A stretch of 64,000 bases of DNA, from assembly GCA_023014485.1 (NCBI GenBank), contig JAJOZX010009436.1:94955-158954 (forward strand), written 5' to 3'. The translations under genes were made by a program, and so were the position numbers. The notes beneath the pieces were generated by a model. That model ran no database searches. It had not been told where the DNA came from and saw only the letters and a list, made by a program, of their open reading frames with translations. The DNA comes from Bathynomus jamesi. Taxonomy: Eukaryota > Arthropoda > Malacostraca > Isopoda > Cirolanidae. How positions within the stretch are numbered: the first letter of the stretch is position 1; every line of letters begins with the position of its first letter. Shown here piece by piece: positions 10,600-21,051 of this stretch.

Positions 10600-11820
10600 T
10601 CTAGTATACATCCGTGCCCCTTATCTTCCAGCGTTTTAGTGTTCAGCCTTGGTAAAAGAAATTGACGACTGAATTGGGTTGTAGCTTCTGATGGGTATAA
10701 ATTTAATTTGATCTAAGACTTAACCAACTCTTTACCGTAGGGCTGACCTAAATCTATTAATCAGCAGAGCTCTCAAGTTGATATTTTCCCAAAGCGTGAG
10801 ATTCACTTGGCAACTTACTAGGTGGGGGGGTCACTCCCAGTTTAGCAGCACCGGAATACTTCGATTTTTTCAACACAAGCTCAGAGTCGGAACTTTTGGA
10901 GTGACATTTTGAATTCGTGGATACAAGCATTGAGTCTCACGCTCAATGCGTGAGACTTAGAGCACTAAATCAGTCTATAATCTTTTGCAGCAGGTCTGTA
11001 TACGACACTATACGTTCTGCCTTGTTCTTGTGAAAGTTATAACTGCTGGTAAATAGTGATATATAAATTCAAAAGTTTAAGCTATAACACTATAACAAAC
11101 TGATTTTTAGTAACCTAAAACTACATACCCTTAAATTAAATTATTATTCCTGGACTTCTATATACGTACTATATACTTCTGAACTTTGGTTTCTACCGAA
11201 GGTTACGGTTCATTTTGGTCCAGGGACCAACGTGGCCCACCAAGTTAGCCCGTAGAGTTCATTGGTAAAATTTAATATTGTAATAGACAAGAGGACAAGC
11301 TTGTCGTTTATTTTAACCAAAATTTCTATTTATTCTGATCGTGGTGAAACATAATTTTAATCATATTGCGGTCTTAAAGTAAACACACAAACTTTGGATA
11401 GAATAAACCACGCGTTTTTGTCAGTTACTAACCTATTGTATATTGTTAATCTTAAGAAACGCATGTTTTTTTTTTTAAACCGCTTATCTGTTTAATTTAT
11501 TCTTGCATTATGATAAAAACAGTCATATAAAGTTTAAAAAATTAACAATAAACATTGTTAATGCACAAGTTGTGTTCAATTTAAACACCTTTTTTTTTCT
11601 TTCTAAGTTGAACCAACAATTTTTAGGTGGGTAAACTAATATAAACTTAACTTGCCAAAGTTATTACACTATTACAGTATTGTAAACCATGTGTGTATAT
11701 ATATATATATATACACACACATATATATATATCAACAATGTATTCGAAGAAGTTATTGAATAAGATAGTGATGCACATTGAAAAATAGCAATTTACTTTG
11801 GGATATTTTCAGTATTTCAG
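10600..11820. other. AT-rich intergenic stretch without recognised gene
   Basis: No coding frame or element ends were identified. It contains a small double hairpin near 10928-10964 and a (TA)n tract with TACACACAC at about 11696-11732. Confidence 0.4.
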
Positions 11821-12441
11821 TTATTCTTTCTGAATAACATTTAAGAGCTTATATCCGGCAGCGGATAGAAGCAGTATAAGTAGCACCAGCACTGTTGACA
11901 GGATGTAATTAGTAGCACCAAAGTCCGAAGTAAAAGAAATAGTGATATTAACCTCGGAAATTTCTTCACCATTACCATCGTCGTACGTTGGAATAGAATC
12001 ACAGCAATTCTTAGTAGAAAGGTAGAGCCATCCTTTTATTTCAATTTGAACATTGGTCGCGTTTGTTAAACTCAAACATTCATTTTTGGCAGCATCGTTA
12101 GTGAAAAAAGAGCATTCAAAAGCAAACTTGTTGATTGAGTTGGACCATGAAAGATTTGAACACTTCTTTGATATTTTTTCCCTGATTTCTCCTTTATTTA
12201 GAGCGGTAATGCCGACCTCCGTAGAATTTGTTTCACCTTTGAAAAATATAGTACCACCTTCATTGAAATCTCCAGAATCAAGCTTACAGAACTCACTCGA
12301 ATTTACTCCCAGGAACGCGCACTCAGCATCGTAATTGTAAAAAAACTTAATATCTTCGCAAATTTTTCCTTCGCACATCATCATTGCGGAGAAAAGAAAG
12401 AAAAATTTCGTTGTAAAAATGAGGACGATCAATCTCAACAT
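11821..12441 (-). CDS. unrecognised type I membrane glycoprotein, 206 residues
   Basis: I do not recognise this protein. It starts at the ATG at 12441, and the frame is open to the stop at 11821. Residues 1-25 are a hydrophobic signal-peptide-like segment (RLIVLIFTTKFFFLFSA). The predicted ectodomain (about 26-178) has eight cysteines (28, 41, 52, 94, 110, 122, 146, 147) and five N-glycosylation sequons (47, 72, 96, 127, 165). Residues about 179-200 form one strong transmembrane helix, followed by a short tail with KLLNVIQKE. The layout suggests a small cell-surface or secretory-pathway protein. There is no visible intron, no nearby poly(A) signal, and no transposon end immediately around it. 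It could be an orphan host gene, an exapted gene, or cargo of an unidentified element. Confidence 0.6.
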   Translation of the reverse strand: MLRLIVLIFTTKFFFLFSAMMMCEGKICEDIKFFYNYDAECAFLGVNSSEFCKLDSGDFNEGGTIFFKGETNSTEVGITALNKGEIREKISKKCSNLSWSNSINKFAFECSFFTNDAAKNECLSLTNATNVQIEIKGWLYLSTKNCCDSIPTYDDGNGEEISEVNITISFTSDFGATNYILSTVLVLLILLLSAAGYKLLNVIQKE

Positions 12442-12660
12442 GTCTGGTAGCTAAATTATAGAAATAAAATTTTCTTCACTATAAAAATGGTTTTAGTTAA
12501 TGAACAAGACAAAGTGTTTATGTACGTATGACTTGGCTCTAGAATTTTATAGAAGATACTGTACTAGACACAAATCATACGTGTAATGTTTTATTAGTTT
12601 TGAACATGCAAAGGATATTGAAATTTCAAGAACGGAAGAATATCCGGTCTTGAATTGTTT

Positions 12661-12662
<2 letters not shown>

Positions 12663-12698
<36 letters not shown>
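12663..12698. repeat. (TA)n microsatellite
   Basis: TA tract upstream of the CTGANGA-type motif. A second TA tract follows at 12822-12852. Confidence 0.8.
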
Positions 12699-12702
<4 letters not shown>

Positions 12703-12749
12703 GCACTAAAATCACAGTATAACACGTGATCTTAGTAATAAGCAAACAA

Positions 12750-12809
12750 CCACAGGGAAAAGGAAACACGAAATCCGAGCGCTTTCGTGATATATTCACA
12801 TCTTCAGGG
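12750..12809 (-). repeat. CTGANGA...GAAA repeat motif, copy 1
   Basis: On the minus strand: CCTGAAGATGTGAAT, then ATCACGAAAGCGC, then a distal CCTGTGG. A short stem (GTGA/TCAC) separates CTGAAGA from GAAA. The motif is bracketed by TA tracts. It belongs with the copies near 30.5, 31.4, 38.2 and 56.5 kb; its function is unknown. Confidence 0.5.
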
Positions 12810-12852
12810 AGAAACAAGAAATATATATATATATATATAATATATATATATA

Positions 12853-13156
12853 GAGGGTGATTAAAAAATGTTAACACTTATAAGGGGTTTTATTTTTATT
12901 TCCAATTTATTTGTAAACATTTTTTTTGTGATGCAAACATTGCTTCAACAGTCTCTCCTTGCTGTCCACGGATATCTACGCATGTATGAAAGCGGTCAAA
13001 CGTTGCTTCCAGAGTCCTAAGGTACAGCTCTGGTGGTACTGATTGGATGGCATCTGTAATTCTTTCCCATATAAGTATTAACATTTTTCTTTTTTTACAG
13101 ATTTTGTAGTTTCTAATTTGTAGCCTCTGCTGAGAATTGTGTACGAACTGAATCAA
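12853..13156 (-). pseudogene. mariner/Tc1-like transposase C-terminal remnant
   Basis: The minus frame reads LILIWERITDAIQSVPPELY and then about 60 residues ending CVDIRGQQGETVEAMF, the helical C-terminal end of IS630/Tc1/mariner transposases. One inverted end, GGGTGATTAAAAAATG, begins near 12854. A related inverse segment, AGTATTAACATTTTTC, occurs near 13074. The rest of the element is missing. Confidence 0.6.
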
Positions 13157-13159
13157 AAT

Positions 13160-13617
13160 TTGTTGCCTACATCAGCTGTTTTTAAACTTCTACCTAAGAG
13201 GGACCGGCAAAAATCAGCTATAAAATACCGCGGAACGTCAGTTGGGAACCACTTCACTCAGGGTCTATATCTCCCCACGACATACATCTCTGATAGCTTT
13301 ATACAGTAATATTTTAGTAAGAAAGGATTGACGATAAAGTGAACACCATTACTCAAGGAATACATTTTAATAAATCGTTTATTTTATCATAATTGTTATA
13401 ATGTTATAATGTTTCAGACCAACAAAGACCCAAGGATCCACTCATGGCTGGTCTACATAACTGTGTTTGTAATTGTGTATTGCGCATGTCCTCCATGGAG
13501 GACCTACCCGCGGAGGGGACCTACAATTTTACGTGGGTTCCACACTACAAAAGCCTTAATTTTACTACCTTAAACTATACCCAATCTATCAACATATGCG
13601 TCTAATCGATTTTTATC
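13160..13617. other. no recognised feature
   Basis: No gene or element end was identified up to the TCG target duplication that begins the Academ-like element. Confidence 0.4.
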
Positions 13618-13824
13618 TCGTAGTAGACATATTAAGTGCACAAAATAGGGTGTCCACTTCAAATCATGATGCAAAGGTCCCCTTTGGTATGGGAGTTCCT
13701 TAGGGCCATAGGAAAGAATTTATCCAAAGACACAAGTTGTATCTATGCATAGACATGCTTAATTTTATGCCTAATCAGCATAAATTATGCTAATGACCGT
13801 ATTTCTAACTTTTGAACCAATTAA

Positions 13825-14089
13825 CTTAGAAACGTGTCTGATGACTCTTTTTCAGCTAAATTCAGCATGGAAAATCCGTTTCTGAGGTTATTATGGGGTT
13901 TGGAGGTCATTTTGACCCCCAGAATCAAATATGGCCGCTGGCCGCTATGTTGAAATTGGGGATTTTCCGCAATTTCCAAACTGACGGGAGTGAGACACTC
14001 CAAGATAACCTGAAACCCCAAAATAACCTCAGAAATGGCTTTCTCATGCTGAATTTAGCTGAAAACGAGTCATCACACACGTTTCTAAG
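13825..14089. repeat. internal inverted repeat of the Academ-like element
   Basis: About 85-bp arms face each other around a central 95 bp. The outer words are CTTAGAAACGTG and CACGTTTCTAAG; inner words include CAGCTAAATTCAGCATG. It may be a nested foldback or subterminal transposase-binding structure. Confidence 0.7.
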
Positions 14090-14379
14090 TTCTGTGACCT
14101 TTAGAAATTCAATTTCATGTTTCAGATTCACAATGATTAATCCGAAATGAGTGACTCTAAAAGCGCGCCTGCCATCATGGACACTCGCGACTGGAGTTTA
14201 TGCTTCATATGTCAGTCAGACAAAAGCTATGAACCGACTAAGAATCCTTCATCATCTGTGAAATTGAGAAACAAACCTGAAAGACTTTCAGCCTCTTATA
14301 AAGAAGTTACGGACAACATCCAGGAGCTCAAGGAATTAGGGGAGTTGCTTGACTTTGTAAGGGGTTCCAAAAAACCTTA

Positions 14380-15690
14380 GCCTCCCCATTTGCAGCTTAC
14401 ATGTTTACTTATATCGAAATAGTTTTTAGTGATTATAAAAATATATAAAATTCTTTATTTATTGCAAGTATTAAAATTACTCTAGCTGATAAAGTGATAA
14501 TATAATGGCTTCTCAATTAATTTGGTGATTCGGAGAGGCAACGTGTGATAGATCGCATACGAGGAATAACATTTCGGGAAGCTCGTGATGCTGGAGCCAC
14601 CTTCATAACACGTTCATGGGTTGCCAAAAAGTTGCGAAGAAGTGAGGACTTCGTTAAAAGAAATTGGAATAAAACTTTGGATGAATGTGAAATGGATACA
14701 ACCAAATCTGGGCGCTAAATTTGCCACTCTCTCAGGAAACAAAGGACATCATTGAAAGCGGTACACGTAAGCGGAAAAACAGCTGTGCTAAACTTTCTAG
14801 AGAGATCGAAGTGGTGAGATCACTCGACTGTACCGTCATAGGCAAGGTTTAAAGCCTTGGCATGAACTTCCAAAGCCAAGAAAAACTCAACTTAACATCG
14901 ATGACAGAATGTGGTTTGCCCATTATCTTGAAGATTGGGATGTGGATGATTTCATGCATTTAGCTGTCTCCGATGAATTTTTTGTTTACGTAACACGTCG
15001 GGCTAACTACCAAAATGATCGAGTGTGGGCCACAACACCAGATGAAATCGATGACAATGAACATTATCGCGAATTATTAAAAAGTCCAGACTGTGTTGGT
15101 GTGTTTGTTTTGTTCACTGCAAAGAAGCTCATGTGGGTGCTGAAACCAAATGGTCAGAGTTGGGATGGACAGTATTTTCGTGATATTATTCTATCCCAGC
15201 AAGTCATTCCTTTTCTAAGAAACCCAAACAATGTTATGGATGTCGATCAGGTCACACTTCCGCACGATAAGACCCCCTGCTTTAAGGCATTAGCCACTCA
15301 ACAGTTGTTGCGGAACCAAGAGATCGATTTCTTTGGAAATGAAGAATGGCCAGGAAATTCTCCTGACCTGAACGTCTGTGAACACATTGGATCAGTTATA
15401 AAGGACAAGGTTGAATGTCTCTTGTTTCAAGAACCTGCAGCAAATCGATTTTCGAAGGATACAATGACGCAACACATTGAAACTGTTTTAGCATATTTGC
15501 GTAACGATCAAGATCTATTCACGTCACTTTTGGCAAGCTACCCGAAGCGAATTCAGGTTGTCTTGGAAGCCAATGGCGGGAACACCAAGTTTTAATTGTT
15601 TCTCATTAAATGCAGGATTAAATTCTCTTGTATAAGGTATGTTTAGTTTTTACTGTACCTCTAATGGTTTAGGCCATGGGCGGGGGGGGC
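14380..15690 (+). mobile_element. Tc1/mariner-like element nested in the Academ-like element
   Basis: A 1.3-kb insertion with short inverted ends GCCTCCCCAT and ATGGGCGGGGGGGGC. TA is duplicated at 14378-14379 and 15691-15692. It splits the Academ coding region just after the zinc-finger segment, so it is the younger of the two. Confidence 0.8.
14505..15595 (+). pseudogene. Tc1/mariner transposase with D-D-37-E spacing
   Basis: The N-terminus starts at ATG 14505 but meets a stop after seven codons and is frameshifted up to about 14900. From 14909 a 228-residue frame stays open. It carries the first aspartate in AVSDEFFVY, the second in LPHDKTPCF, and the glutamate in SPDLNVCEHIG. Thirty-seven residues lie between the second D and the E. 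The catalytic triad is thus retained although the DNA-binding domain is broken. TIRs and TA target agree with the family. Confidence 0.8.
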
Positions 15691-17030
15691 TAAGGTTTAT
15701 TGGAGCCCGTAGTTGTAGATGACATTGGTGGCAGTGCTCAGAATGTAGTGCAGCTGATGATGTCTAATCAAGTAGTGTGGCACAAAAGTTTGCAGGAATG
15801 CTGTCGACAATCAAAAAGTGCGGAGAGGGAGGAAAAAGCATCAAGGGCAAGAGTCATCTTCGAGCGAACCAGTCGACACTCCATGCCTCTTCTGTGACGA
15901 AGTGGGCACAAGAAAGAGCTGAGGAAGGCCTCCACTCTTGGCTTAGATAAGAAAGTCAATGATTGCGCTCGAGTGTTAGGTGACAAACTTTGTTGGCTAA
16001 ACTTTCTGCCGGTGACATGGTCGCTATTAATGCCGTCTATCATCGTGCGTGCCTGACTCGGCTCTAAAGGAAAGCGGCGACGGTCGGATGTGACACGACT
16101 GAGAGTCATGCGACTCAGGTGATCCGAGCACATGTTCTCAACGAGTTACTTGACTTTATTGAAGATAATTGTGTTTCAGGGACGTCACTGGCAATGGCTG
16201 ACTTGACGGCCCTCTATGACAAGCGTCTCGCCGCTCTCGGTTTTCCCTACATCAAATGCAATACAACACGCCTTCGAGAGGATATTCAGTGCATGATTTC
16301 TGACATCAAGGTGATACCAATGAATCGTTGCTGGTCTCTTGTTTTCGACGACGACCTAAGCAAAGCTGTAGTTGATATGGAAAACAATACATCAACTGAA
16401 GTCTCCATCCTCCACAAAGCAGCCAAGATCCTCCGGCGAGATTATCTCCACATGAAGCAGGCTTTCACAGGCTCCTCAACCTCATGTGAAGATGAATCCA
16501 TCCCGCCCACGTTGAGATCATTCTTGCACATGCTTCTTGATGGACCAGGTATCGATGAGCAGGCTCCTGATTCTGAGAAGTCCAAGGTTGCAATATCCAT
16601 CGGGCAGCAGATCATCTTCAACTCTGTTGGACGCAGATCCAAGAAACCTGGGAGTGTTCCTCATCACATCAAAGAGAGGGAAACACAGCATTGCTGTATC
16701 TGTCTATGAAACTACATCTTCAAACTGCCCGTGAATCTCTCAATTACATTGACTTCTTCATTTCAGGGCAACAGCTCTTCACCACCATTCTCAGTGATTG
16801 TGCGAGTTCACCGGCTGACGCTGATGTTGGTGCAGTTGCCCCTGCACACACGAGGAAGCCGACACTCGGATATTTCTGCATGTGGCTGCAGCTATCTACG
16901 CCGGTCATCGTCGAGTGATCGTCCGCATCAGCGACAGCGATGTTGTAGTGCTGGGCGTCTCCACTTTTGTGGCCCTCGGACAAAGGATTGCTGAACTCTG
17001 GATTACCTTCGGATCGCGGCGTCACTTCAG

Positions 17031-17120
17031 GTACAGTCATTTTATTGAGGTGTCTGCAGTGTACCGATAGCTTTTAGATCATGAGGCCATTGTCTAACTC
17101 ATCTCTACATTCCTTGCCAG
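17031..17120 (+). other. spliceosomal intron in the Academ-like gene
   Basis: GTACAG at the start and TTGCCAG at the end. Removing these 90 nt joins RHFR to YIPAHVIARG in frame, which restores a conserved block of the family. Confidence 0.75.
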
Positions 17121-17509
17121 GTACATTCCAGCGCATGTCATCGCCCGCGGACTTGGACCATCCAAGGCAATGGCACTGCCGGCGTTTCATGCGTTAACGG
17201 GATGTGACACGACCTCAGCGTTCTATGGCAAAGGCAAGAAGACGACCTGGTCAGTGTGGCAGTCCCTCCCTGAACTCACCTTACCTCTCGAGCTGCTCTC
17301 CTGCCCTAACCCCCACCCTGGAGATGATCAAGACTCACACACCCACGCTCCAGAGATTCGTCATGCAGCTCTATGGTGTCTCTGAGGAGGGCATCACAAC
17401 CGTGGATGCTGCTAGACTCTCCCTCTTCCTCCACAAAGGACGCGACTTCGAGCATATGCCTCCAAGCAGCGACGCTCTGCATCAGCACCTCCTCAGAGTA
17501 GCCTATCAG

Positions 17510-17619
17510 GTAAGACAGCATTGTATGGATGGGGACCAGTCATGCTTGAGATTACTGCATGCAGTTGTATTTCTAGAAGTGTTATTTCAACTAATCAGCT
17601 ATTCCTCTTGTGACTTCAG
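17510..17619 (+). other. second intron in the Academ-like gene
   Basis: Donor GTAAGACAG and acceptor GTGACTTCAG bound 110 nt. Splicing joins RVAYQ to SGHVW in frame. Confidence 0.7.
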
Positions 17620-17829
17620 AGTGGACACGTGTGGGTAATACGCTCATCAAAGCTCCAGCTCCAGTCTCTCCAACGGAATGGGGAAGGCAGCAAGAATCCC
17701 CGACTCTGCGCCATCTCCAGTCTACACCACAACTCCCACCATTTCGCGGGACATACCACAGCTTGTCATTTGCCAGTGTAAGACAGACTGTAAGGCTCCT
17801 TGTAAGTGCTACGTGCAGGGCAGCCCTGC

Positions 17830-18264
17830 CAGAGCCGGATTTAGACGTGTGGAGGCCCTGGGCAGCCTCCATGTGGAGGCCCCCTACCTTAGGGGAAGAC
17901 ATAATTGAAGTCATCCATAAGATTCATAATATAATTAACATACATACACTTCAAAACATCGTGCACTCTTGTGTCTGTCCATTCCACTCATTTCTGCAAA
18001 AAATGAAAGCCTCGGGTTACTCGGGTATTCATTATAGTGAGAGTAGGCCTAAAAGAGTAATAAAAACAAAATAATAATCAGTACACAACAAATAGTAATT
18101 GGTAAAAGTTTATGTACTACAGTGGTATTGGATGCGCGTGTTTTTTTGTTGATCATCTATCGGGTTTTTCTAGTTTCGGGTTTTTTCTATTTTGATAATG
18201 GCTTGTCAATATGTGGAGGCCCATGGGCAGCTGCCCACTTTGCCCACTCCTAAATCCGGCCCTG
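17830..18264. mobile_element. hAT-type MITE with 8-bp target duplication
   Basis: Inverted ends CAGAGCCGGATTTA and TAAATCCGGCCCTG. Direct repeats AGCCCTGC lie at 17822-17829 and 18265-18272. The perfect 8-bp duplication is diagnostic of hAT. It lies in the cysteine-rich end of the Academ-like gene. Confidence 0.9.
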
Positions 18265-18870
18265 AGCCCTGCATGTATCTCCGTAGATGTAAAGGTTCGT
18301 GCTCCCACACTGGTAAGCTGAGTGAGGTACAGATAGATGAGGAATCAGGGTTAGTGCTGAACGAAGGCATGTCATGAATGTGCTTACATTGTCACAACAC
18401 TGTATGATGATATATTTGAATCGGCTAGTTATTGGTTGAGTATACTATGTATCAATTATACTCTTTTTTTTAGATACCACAGAACTTGTAAATTTATCAT
18501 TCAATTTGCAATTCTTGCTTCCATGCCTCTAAATTCTGTTTTCATAAATTTTATCAAAATGTCAACTTTGTATATCATTTCCCAGATTTGTCCTTTAAAT
18601 GCATTCCAAATGTAAAATTGATGCCAGACATGAGTTCAGCGACCTCAAATTAGCTGGAAAACATGTATTATAATAATTTCTATGACAAACGGTTCCTTGG
18701 CTCTGAGTCGGCCATGTTTTCCAATATGGCCGACGGCGGCCATCTTGGATTTAAGATACAACTTGTGTCTTTGGATAAATTTTTTCCTATGGCCCTAAGG
18801 AACTTCCATACCAAAGGGGACCTTTGCATCATGATTTGAAGTGAAAAATCACTTAGCATGTCTACTATCG

Positions 18871-19284
18871 TGTACCGGCAAACTATTCCAGCTATTTACT
18901 ATTCTATGTCTTTAATAACACTAAAAAATAAAGAGACATTACACAATTGGCAACTCAAAATAAAAACAATGATAATAGCGCACAAACACTCTTGAATTTA
19001 ACTTTATGTACACACGCGCACACACATCTTTACACAACTTCACGGACATAGACATGTGAGGCCCCGAGGAAAAAGTGTCTAAACGACAAAAGTAAAAAAA
19101 CATCATTTAAAGTTGTACCAAATTTGAAAGTGACAAAACTTTTGAAGCTCTTTCGTCGAAGTATTTAAATCCAATTTTTAATTCACGTTTTTCGACGCGA
19201 ATAATTATTTTTGATCAGGTTGTTTAACCTAACCTAACCAGGGTTGGGAGCCCTCGGCTTCAAAGACCCATTTTTTTTGGCTCA
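18871..19284. other. no recognised gene
   Basis: AT-rich sequence with CCTAACCTAACC at about 19229-19240, as also seen in the foldbacks at 10.2 and 38.1 kb. No coding frame was recognised. Confidence 0.4.
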
Positions 19285-19699
19285 TATATATATATATATA
19301 TATATAATATATATATATATATAAGATTAAAAGCCATAATGACTAACAAAATAAAATAAAATAGGGAAAAAATCCACAAGTATTAAAAACAAAAAGTCTC
19401 ATTAAAAATTCTAGAAAGTTACAATTAAAAACCATAATGACTATTATAAAACAAAAGCGAACAATTAACAAGCTTTAAAACAATGAAAGTGACACTAAAA
19501 ACGAACAATGAATAACAACTATAAAATACAAAATGTAAAACTCAAAAAACTAAAAATTCACAGACTATCTTTTAAAACACTAAAAAAATTAAAAACCCAC
19601 ACTAAAAGGAACACACCTTAAGTCTAAGCAGCACAGATTCCGAGGCAAAACTAAAAAAACAGAAGCATCTAAAACCAAGTAAAGGTTGGTTGTTCAAGA

Positions 19700-20455
19700 T
19701 GTTCAGTTTAGACGGAGGGGAACGGAAGAAATATCAGAGTTAAGCGAAGGGGAGAGAGTTTTAATATACAGGGATTCTAAAAGTCTTAACGTTTGCTCAC
19801 ACGGAGCGGAATCTAAAATGTTAAAATTAGCTAAAGTTATATCGACTTTGCATAGAACAACATGGCTGCGTATAGCTGAAGCTTCTTTAGTTTTCAAAGG
19901 TTTGTCAGTTCTATGGCTTATGCCCATATGGGCACAGAAACGCGACTCGAGGCTCCGCACAGTGCTACCAATATAGCTCGATCACATCGGGGACACTTGA
20001 ATTAAACGACAGCACTGCGCAGAGCATCCGATACACGGTCTTTAACATTAAAATATGAGCCAATAGAACGACGGTTAAACAAATACTAGTTTAAAATCTA
20101 TTTGACAATAAAATTTACTAAGAAGTGGCAGAAGGTTATTACGGCAATAGGAATTCAGATATCCCATTTCTGGGAGCACAAGATAATATACATTTTTAGG
20201 AACGTTAAAATTATACTGTTTAGGTTTGTAAATGTTAGCTAGAAATCTATTGATAGCGTTTTCTACAATCTGCAAAGGATAGCCATTATTCACAAAATAT
20301 TTTCTTAAAAAAACAAATTCATTATGCAGACATTGATAGTTGGAACATAAATTATACGCTCGGTTAAGTAGGGTGTTTACAGATGCCAGCTTGTATTTAA
20401 AATCACAATAACAATAAGCTATATTGGTAGCACTGTGCGGAGCCTCGAGTCGCGT
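19700..20455 (-). pseudogene. Penelope-like element: RT C-terminus plus GIY-YIG endonuclease
   Basis: On the minus strand the open piece 20075-20416 encodes KLASVNTLLNRAYNLCSNY, then the segment with FLRKYFVNNGYP. These are typical of the region after the RT domain in Penelope-like proteins. Downstream GSYFNVKDRV, then YIGSTVRSLESRFCAHMG, marks the GIY-YIG endonuclease, and ESLYIKTLSPSLN marks its C-terminus (19703-19960). A stop and a frameshift separate these blocks near 19970-20010, so the copy is inactive. The start of the 135-codon frame (20417-20482) comes from the opposite arm and is a junction artefact. Confidence 0.8.
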
Positions 20456-20800
20456 TTCTGTGCCCATATGGGCATAAGCCATAGAACTGACAAACCTTTG
20501 AAAACTAAAGAAGCTTCAGCTATACGCAGCCATGTTGTTCTATGCAAAGTCGATATAACTTTAGCTAATTTTAACATTTAGATTCCGCTCGTGTGAGCAA
20601 ACGTTAAGACTTTTAGAATCCCTGTATATTAAAACTCTCTCCCCTTCGCTTAACTCTGATATTTCTTCCGTTCCCCTCGTCTAAACTGAACATCTTGAAC
20701 AACCAACCTTTACTTGGTTTTAGATGCTCTGTTTTTTTAGTTTTGCCTCGGAATCTGTGCTGCTTAGACTTAAGGTGTGTTCCTTTTAGTGTGGGTTTTT
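20425..20800 (+). pseudogene. inverted second copy of the GIY-YIG segment
   Basis: Mirror copy of the endonuclease-encoding arm, here on the plus strand, with CATATGGGCATAAGCC and the following C-terminal block. It lacks any RT sequence upstream, so it is a product of the inversion, not a separate element. Confidence 0.75.
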
Positions 20801-21051
20801 AATTTTTTTAGTGTTTAAAAGATAGTCTGTGAATTTTTAGTTTTTTGAGTTTTACATTTGTATTTTATAGTTGTTATCATTGTTCGTTTTTAGTGTCACT
20901 CATTGTTTTAAAGCTTGTTAATTGTTCGCTTTTGTTTGTATAATAGTCATTATGGTTTTTAATAACTTTCTAGAATTTTAATGAGACTTTTTGTTTTTAA
21001 TACTTGTGGATTTTTTCCCTATTTTATTATATATATATATATATATATATT

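Larger units (their letters stand above)
14147..18377 (+). pseudogene. Academ-like transposase/nuclease gene, spliced and broken
   Basis: The first segment (14147-14377) encodes a C-x2-C motif (LCFICQSDK), probably a zinc finger. After the Tc1 insertion the frame resumes near 15693 with many shifts. The stretch 16119-16690 encodes a conserved central region (SIGQQIIFNSVGR). From 16855 the frame reads EADTRIFLHVAAA, then VRISDSDVVVLG. After an intron it continues YIPAHVIARGLG and FHALTGCDTTSAFYGKGKKT, whose D-x-D and GCD blocks resemble the XPG/FEN1 nuclease active site. The C-terminus near 17760-17825 is cysteine-rich (CQCKTDCKAPCKC) and is split by a hAT MITE. Two introns are supported at 17031-17120 and 17510-17619. 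Frameshifts near 16700-16850 make this copy non-functional. Confidence 0.7.
13621..18867 (+). mobile_element. Academ-like DNA transposon, 5.2 kb
   Basis: Inverted ends start TAGTAGACAT and share about 125 bp, including CACTTCAAATCATGATGC and ACACAAGTTGTATC. The left arm is 13621-13746 and the right about 18743-18867. The trinucleotide TCG flanks both ends (13618-13620, 18868-18870). The body encodes, with introns and breaks, an N-terminal zinc-finger segment, a long central region, an XPG/FEN1-like nuclease segment and a cysteine-rich C-terminus. A 3-4 bp target duplication plus an XPG-like nuclease is what is reported for the Academ superfamily, which is the basis of the name. Two later insertions interrupt it, at 14380-15690 and 17830-18264. 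Confidence 0.75.
19285..21051. repeat. large palindrome made from a Penelope-like element
   Basis: Arms of about 610-625 bp (19357-19981 and 20417-21027) are near-identical inverted copies around a unique centre of about 430 bp. (TA)n tracts lie just outside both arms (19285-19322 and 21029-21051). The arms contain the endonuclease end and 3' untranslated sequence of a Penelope-like element. The centre carries the last part of its reverse transcriptase, so only one orientation (minus) gives a continuous order of domains. Confidence 0.85.

Noticed and set aside
11821..12441. Assignment of the 206-residue protein to a viral or immune family
   Set aside because: No motif beyond signal peptide, cysteines and one helix; naming a family would be guesswork.
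12502..12877. Frames through TA tracts such as 12626-12877, 46490-46693, 8822-9052 and 56458-56790
   Set aside because: Runs of alternating I and Y from microsatellites; no protein family.
19686..19976. Plus-strand frame of 96 codons
   Set aside because: Antisense shadow of the GIY-YIG coding arm.
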